Assembly: GCF_024793945.1 (NCBI RefSeq)
Contig: NZ_JANUSD010000006.1
Span: 62,001-126,000 of the forward strand
DNA: 64,000 bases
From: Emticicia fluvialis
GTDB taxonomy: Bacteria; Bacteroidota; Bacteroidia; Cytophagales; Spirosomataceae
Direction of reading: 5' to 3'
Part shown: positions 60,442-64,000 of the stretch, in pieces
Layout of the letters: each line of letters opens with the position of its first letter
Numbering within the stretch: the stretch's first letter is position 1
The notes under the pieces: generated by a model
Seen by the model: the letters and a program-made list of their open reading frames with translations, nothing else
Told to the model about the DNA's origin: nothing
Databases searched by the model: none
Made by a program: the position numbers and the translations under genes

Positions 60442-61677
60442 TTAAGCGGTTTTCAGCAGGTTTTCAACCACGTAGGTATGCACCCCATATATTTTGGCGT
60501 TTTCGCCCAGTTGAGAAATCTCAATTCTTAAATCTTCCTTGAAGTCGGTTAAGCAATACTTATTAATGGCGTGTTCTATCGGGTTTACTATGAGTTTCTG
60601 CGCTTTAGACAGCACGCCGTCAATAATAATAATCTGAGGATTAAACAAATGCACGGCTATAGACAAACCCTTGCCCAGTTCTAAGCCTATGTTGTGTATA
60701 ATGTCAATAGCAAAGGCGTCGCCCTGTTGGGCAGCCTCAATTACCATTTCAAGATTAATGTCTTCAATTTTGTCTTTATATTCACCCAATTTAGACACTT
60801 TACCTTGTCTTAGGCCGTCTTTGATGTTTTTAAGCAATGACGAGGCCGAGGTTATGGTATCAAGACAGCCAACTTTTCCACAGGTGCAAAGCACACCATC
60901 AGGATTCACCTGAATATGCCCCAACTCTCCGGCAAAACCAGAGGCGCCGTCAAATATTTCACCGTTTACTACTACGCCCAGGCCTATGCCCCAGTCAACA
61001 TTGATAGACAACACATGATGCTTGCCTTTGGCCAGCCCGAATCGATACTCGCCAAATGCATTGGCTTTAGAATCGTTCAATACGTAGGCTGGTAACCTGA
61101 AATGCTCCTCAATTGATTTGGCCAGCGATTTATTCTCGCTGTTAAGGCTTTTATAGGTGTAGTTGATACCCGTATTTTTATTGACCAGCCCCGGGATAGA
61201 AACCCCGATAGCAATCAGTTTTTTACCTTTGGTAATTTTCTGCTCTATTACGTTGTCTACCAACGAAAAAAGTGTCTCCAGAAAGATGGGATTGTTTTTT
61301 AGCTGTAAATCAAAAACCTGTGTAAAAATGACCTGATTACGGAGGTTAAGCAGAAAAACCTTGGTGTCGTGCGTGTTGATGTCTAGCACCAGAACAAACT
61401 TCTCTTTGGGATTTATGCCGTATATAGCCGGCCGGCGGCCCTGCTTTGACATCCCAAATCCTGTTTCAATAATCCACTTTTCTTCAACCAGTTCTTCAAT
61501 AAGTGCAGTAATTGACGGAATACTGATGTGTAATGAGTGAGAAAGCTCTGCTATGGTATTGGTTTCGTTGAGATACAGCTCAGAGATGATGCCCTTTTTC
61601 TGTCTGTTTTTTTTGATATCGATGACCGATTCTCTACTGGTCACTTCAAGATCGTTATCGAGAGATACTTCTGACAT
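60442..61677 (-). CDS. ROK family transcriptional regulator
   Basis: 411 residues. The N-terminal winged HTH (about 17-85, KKGIISELYLNETNTIAELS) includes SLHISIPSITALIEELVEEK; the ROK kinase-like domain follows, with VLDINTHDTKVFLLNLRNQV as the phosphate-1 region, SINVDWGIGLGVVVNGEIFD, and the zinc site GHIQVNPDGVLCTCGKVGCL. This is the NagC/Mlc/XylR layout, which binds a sugar (often GlcNAc or its 6-phosphate) and releases DNA. First gene of the operon and divergent from the SusC gene, so it probably controls both. Confidence 0.9.
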   Translation of the reverse strand: MSEVSLDNDLEVTSRESVIDIKKNRQKKGIISELYLNETNTIAELSHSLHISIPSITALIEELVEEKWIIETGFGMSKQGRRPAIYGINPKEKFVLVLDINTHDTKVFLLNLRNQVIFTQVFDLQLKNNPIFLETLFSLVDNVIEQKITKGKKLIAIGVSIPGLVNKNTGINYTYKSLNSENKSLAKSIEEHFRLPAYVLNDSKANAFGEYRFGLAKGKHHVLSINVDWGIGLGVVVNGEIFDGASGFAGELGHIQVNPDGVLCTCGKVGCLDTITSASSLLKNIKDGLRQGKVSKLGEYKDKIEDINLEMVIEAAQQGDAFAIDIIHNIGLELGKGLSIAVHLFNPQIIIIDGVLSKAQKLIVNPIEHAINKYCLTDFKEDLRIEISQLGENAKIYGVHTYVVENLLKTA

Positions 61678-61898
61678 TGTTTATAATAATTTAATGAGGT
61701 TAGGCTCATAACAAACAGGCAGGCGCTTTAAAGAGGGCTCCGGTTATGATTTTATATTTTCGTATAGGGTGAATTTTAAAAAACAGTAAGCAATTTATTA
61801 AAAAAATAGCAAGACTTTTTCTTGAATCAGGCTTTTTTGCAAATCAGGCCTAAATATCATATAAAATTTAATAAGACTTCATATATTTTTAAAAAAAT

Positions 61899-61919
61899 TT
61901 AATAATTAGTTTTTATTAA
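61899..61919. promoter_or_regulatory. Candidate ROK operator
   Basis: Palindrome TTAATAA-N7-TTATTAA centred 23 nt before the -7 box at 61932. NagC/Mlc-like proteins bind AT-rich dyads of similar size. The region is AT-rich, so chance is not excluded. Confidence 0.35.
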
Positions 61920-61931
61920 TCAATTTTTATT

Positions 61932-61939
61932 TATGTTTG
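61932..61939 (+). promoter_or_regulatory. -7 element of a susC promoter
   Basis: TATGTTTG, a full TAnnTTTG match. The -33 box is poor (TTAG at 61906-61909, 22 nt away), as expected of a regulated promoter. The leader to the start codon would be about 410 nt. Confidence 0.45.
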
Positions 61940-62355
61940 TAACCACATTTAAGATTTTTTTAAAAATCTGTTCGCATCAAAAAGTATCACTATATCAATT
62001 TTATATTGATTTTTTTGAACCGCATTCTTAATCCACCATATACGTTTTGCTTTTTATCTCCTGTTTTCGCTACCCGTAAAACGGAGTATTTTAAGACCAT
62101 TACTATAAGAATGTTTAACCTTAAATCGTCAGAGTATAGCTAAAAATTAACTAAATCTAGCCTATCTATGGAAGCAAAGTATATAGTAGGACACCCTCAT
62201 AAAAACGTTTGCTTGTTTTGCCACCCGGCAAATTAACAGCACGTTGCCTGAGTGGTCATTTTCCTGTTATGCTTCAATGCCGATTCTGAAAATGCACCAT
62301 TCAGCTGATTTTACCGATTTTCAAAGCAATCATTTTTAACCCAAGTCAAATTTAT

Positions 62356-64000
62356 ATGAGAAATTTTTTACCAAAGTTGGTGGTAATACTTTTGATGGGC
62401 TTCAGCCTGCCGGTATTAGCCCAGACCATTACAGGTAAGGTAACAACAAACGGAGAGCCGCTGCCCGGCGTTTCTGTAGCCGTTAAGGGCGCCCCTAACG
62501 GAACTATTACTGACACAGAAGGTAAATACACCCTTACTGTGCCTAATCTGAAAAGCACTATTGTTGCTTCTTTTATTGGTTTTACAACGCAGAACATTGA
62601 CATTAACGGACGCTCAATTATTGACATTGAGATGGTTGAAGATGCCAAACAACTTAACGAGGTAGTTGTAACGGCATTGGGTATTAAGAGAGAATCAAAA
62701 TCTATTGGTTACTCGGCCCAGAAGGTGGCATCGAAAGACCTGGTACAGGCTGCCCCGCCAGATATCGCATCTGGTTTGATGGGTAAAGCTGCCGGTCTGA
62801 ACATCTCTCAACCAAACGGTGTGCAGGGTAGCTCTCAGAGAATCGTTATCCGTGGTAATAACAGTATCCTGGGCAGCAACCAGCCTTTGATCGTTATTGA
62901 CGGTATACAGGTACAAAACGACCCCGTTGGCGGTACGCAAGGTAAAAGTGGTGACGTAACCAGCCCTAAAGACTGGGGTTCGTTCCTGAACTTTGTAAAC
63001 TCTGACGAGGTAGAAGATATCACCGTCCTGAAAGGCGCCAACGCAGCTGCACTATACGGTGCACGTGGCGCTAACGGGGTTATTATGATAACCAGCAAAA
63101 AAGGTGGTAAAAGAGAAGGTTTTGGTTTAGACTATAATTTCTCGTCGCTATCAACAACGGCTTACCGTTTTCAGGATGTACAAAACGAGTACGGTTATGG
63201 TGGGGCATCTGCCCTTTGGTCGGCAACGCAACCATTCCCAACAACCTCAAAAGGCGAATTGCGCTACCCTGGTAACTACCCTTGGGATGCACAGGACGTA
63301 AACAATAACTACCGCAGTGGTGGCCCTATTCCGGGTGGGTATTCATCTTGGGATATTTTCAGCTGGTATGGCCCGGCTTCATCATGGGGACATAAACTGG
63401 ATGGCACTGAGCTTATCTGGTGGGACGGCGCTAAACGCAAATGGGCTCCACAACCAGACAACCGAAAAGCTTACTTTAACACCGGTAACACTACTACGCA
63501 TAACTTGTCGTTCAGCGGTGGCGGAGACTACGGAACTTTGAGAGTGGGTTTGACCAGATTAGACAACAAAGCTATTGTGCCGAACAGCAACTATGACCAG
63601 ACCAATGTAAACCTGGGTTCGTCATTAAACATTTCGAAAAAAGTTAAAGCTGAAATCACTACCAGCTACACGAACTATAACCGTCTGAACACGCCTGAGT
63701 CTGCCAACGATAACGGTTGGTCAAACTTTATGATTCACGGTATGTCACGCGATTACATCCCGTTAGAGTTTGACACTTACAAACTACCAAACGGAAGCAA
63801 AAACATTTTTGACCAGACTTCTCCATTCAAATATTATCCTTACAACAACAATGCGTTTAAGGATATGTTCTGGAAATTCTACGAAAACAACCAGAGATTA
63901 TCACGTAATCAGTTGTTAGGTTCAATCCGTTTATCGGCAGACATCACGCCTTGGTTGAACATCGCCGGTCGTACGTCGTTAAACAACTCAACTACCAGCA
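62356..64000 (+). CDS. SusC-type TonB-dependent receptor, partial at window end
   Basis: Outer-membrane glycan importer of the SusC/RagA family. 548 codons are visible with no stop; the 3' end is outside the window. Signal peptide MRNFLPKLVVILLMGFSLPV ending in LAQ; carboxypeptidase-regulatory-like domain from TITGKVTTNGEPLPGVSVAV to about 95; plug domain with VVVTALGIKRESKSIGYSAQ, GLMGKAAGLNISQPNG, IRGNNSILGSNQPLIVIDGI and LKGAMM-like VLKGANAAALYGARGANGVI; then barrel strands. A SusD lipoprotein gene is expected downstream. Divergent from the ROK-led glycosidase operon, so it probably imports the oligosaccharides they cut. Confidence 0.93.
   Translation, partial: MRNFLPKLVVILLMGFSLPVLAQTITGKVTTNGEPLPGVSVAVKGAPNGTITDTEGKYTLTVPNLKSTIVASFIGFTTQNIDINGRSIIDIEMVEDAKQLNEVVVTALGIKRESKSIGYSAQKVASKDLVQAAPPDIASGLMGKAAGLNISQPNGVQGSSQRIVIRGNNSILGSNQPLIVIDGIQVQNDPVGGTQGKSGDVTSPKDWGSFLNFVNSDEVEDITVLKGANAAALYGARGANGVIMITSKKGGKREGFGLDYNFSSLSTTAYRFQDVQNEYGYGGASALWSATQPFPTTSKGELRYPGNYPWDAQDVNNNYRSGGPIPGGYSSWDIFSWYGPASSWGHKLDGTELIWWDGAKRKWAPQPDNRKAYFNTGNTTTHNLSFSGGGDYGTLRVGLTRLDNKAIVPNSNYDQTNVNLGSSLNISKKVKAEITTSYTNYNRLNTPESANDNGWSNFMIHGMSRDYIPLEFDTYKLPNGSKNIFDQTSPFKYYPYNNNAFKDMFWKFYENNQRLSRNQLLGSIRLSADITPWLNIAGRTSLNNSTTS

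Larger units (their letters stand above)
61678..62355. other. Divergent control region ROK / SusC
   Basis: 678 bp, strongly AT-rich, no credible gene. It holds the candidate promoter 61932-61939, the palindrome 61899-61919 and a 6-bp hairpin TTTGCC-ACCC-GGCAAA (62217-62232) in the probable SusC leader. Long leaders before susC genes are common in Bacteroidota. Nothing else is seen. Confidence 0.6.

Noticed and set aside
1..64000. CRISPR arrays, rRNA, tRNA, integrases, transposases
   Set aside because: None recognised by reading both strands; the gene-free gaps do not contain cloverleaf or direct-repeat arrays.

Overview
The window looks like a chromosome segment of a Bacteroidota bacterium, most likely an environmental member of the Cytophagales. 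The evidence is a SusC-type TonB receptor, several proteins of families largely confined to Bacteroidota (DUF6702, DUF5690, WbqC, FtsL-like), many DUF1080/concanavalin-type secreted proteins, and promoters of the Bacteroidota type (TTTG, about 21 nt, TAnnTTTG). I assign no genus. I see no rRNA, tRNA, CRISPR array or transposase gene.

Layout. 1-13.9 kb: fusA, then small secreted or outer-membrane proteins (TonB-type barrel, LolA-like protein, DUF1080-like proteins), a divergent pair of a secreted ConA-fold protein and a membrane-tethered HTH protein with a ConA-like sensor, an AlkA-type DNA glycosylase and Lon. 14.2-19.2 kb: a GH3/serine-hydrolase fusion and two metallo-beta-lactamase-fold enzymes. 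19.3-26.2 kb: the branched-chain amino acid genes ilvD-ilvB-ilvN-ilvC-ilvA, preceded by a complete transcription attenuator with a 16-residue Ile/Val/Leu-rich leader peptide. 26.3-33.0 kb: a surface-glycan cluster (GT-C membrane protein, WbqC, hexapeptide acetyltransferase, methyltransferase, beta-propeller glycosidase, PhyH dioxygenase). A 447-bp element bounded by perfect 19-bp inverted repeats and carrying a DUF559 nuclease ORF has landed inside this cluster and is fused in frame to the glycosidase.

33.2-39.9 kb: ftsL-like and ftsI, a YpdA-type reductase, the site-2 protease RseP, DUF6702 and a DUF1080 protein. 40-50.6 kb: a lipoprotein, a decayed pseudogene beside an intact relative, a two-gene ABC module, an RsmI-like methyltransferase, DUF5690, the pyruvate dehydrogenase E1 beta subunit, and an ECF sigma/anti-sigma/outer-membrane protein trio. 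50.8-64 kb: a minus-strand glycan-degradation operon led by a ROK regulator (GH125 mannosidase, two GH29 fucosidases, metallophosphoesterase, glycosylasparaginase, GH36-like enzyme, GH18 enzyme), with a divergent SusC gene that runs off the window end. The enzyme set fits salvage of fucosylated N-glycans, including the GlcNAc-Asn linkage.

The most notable items are the ilv attenuator, the DUF559 inverted-repeat element and its gene fusion, the ConA-sensor regulator with three 11-bp operator-like repeats, and the N-glycan locus. Start codons were moved inward in several genes where a signal peptide or family N-terminus marks an internal ATG.
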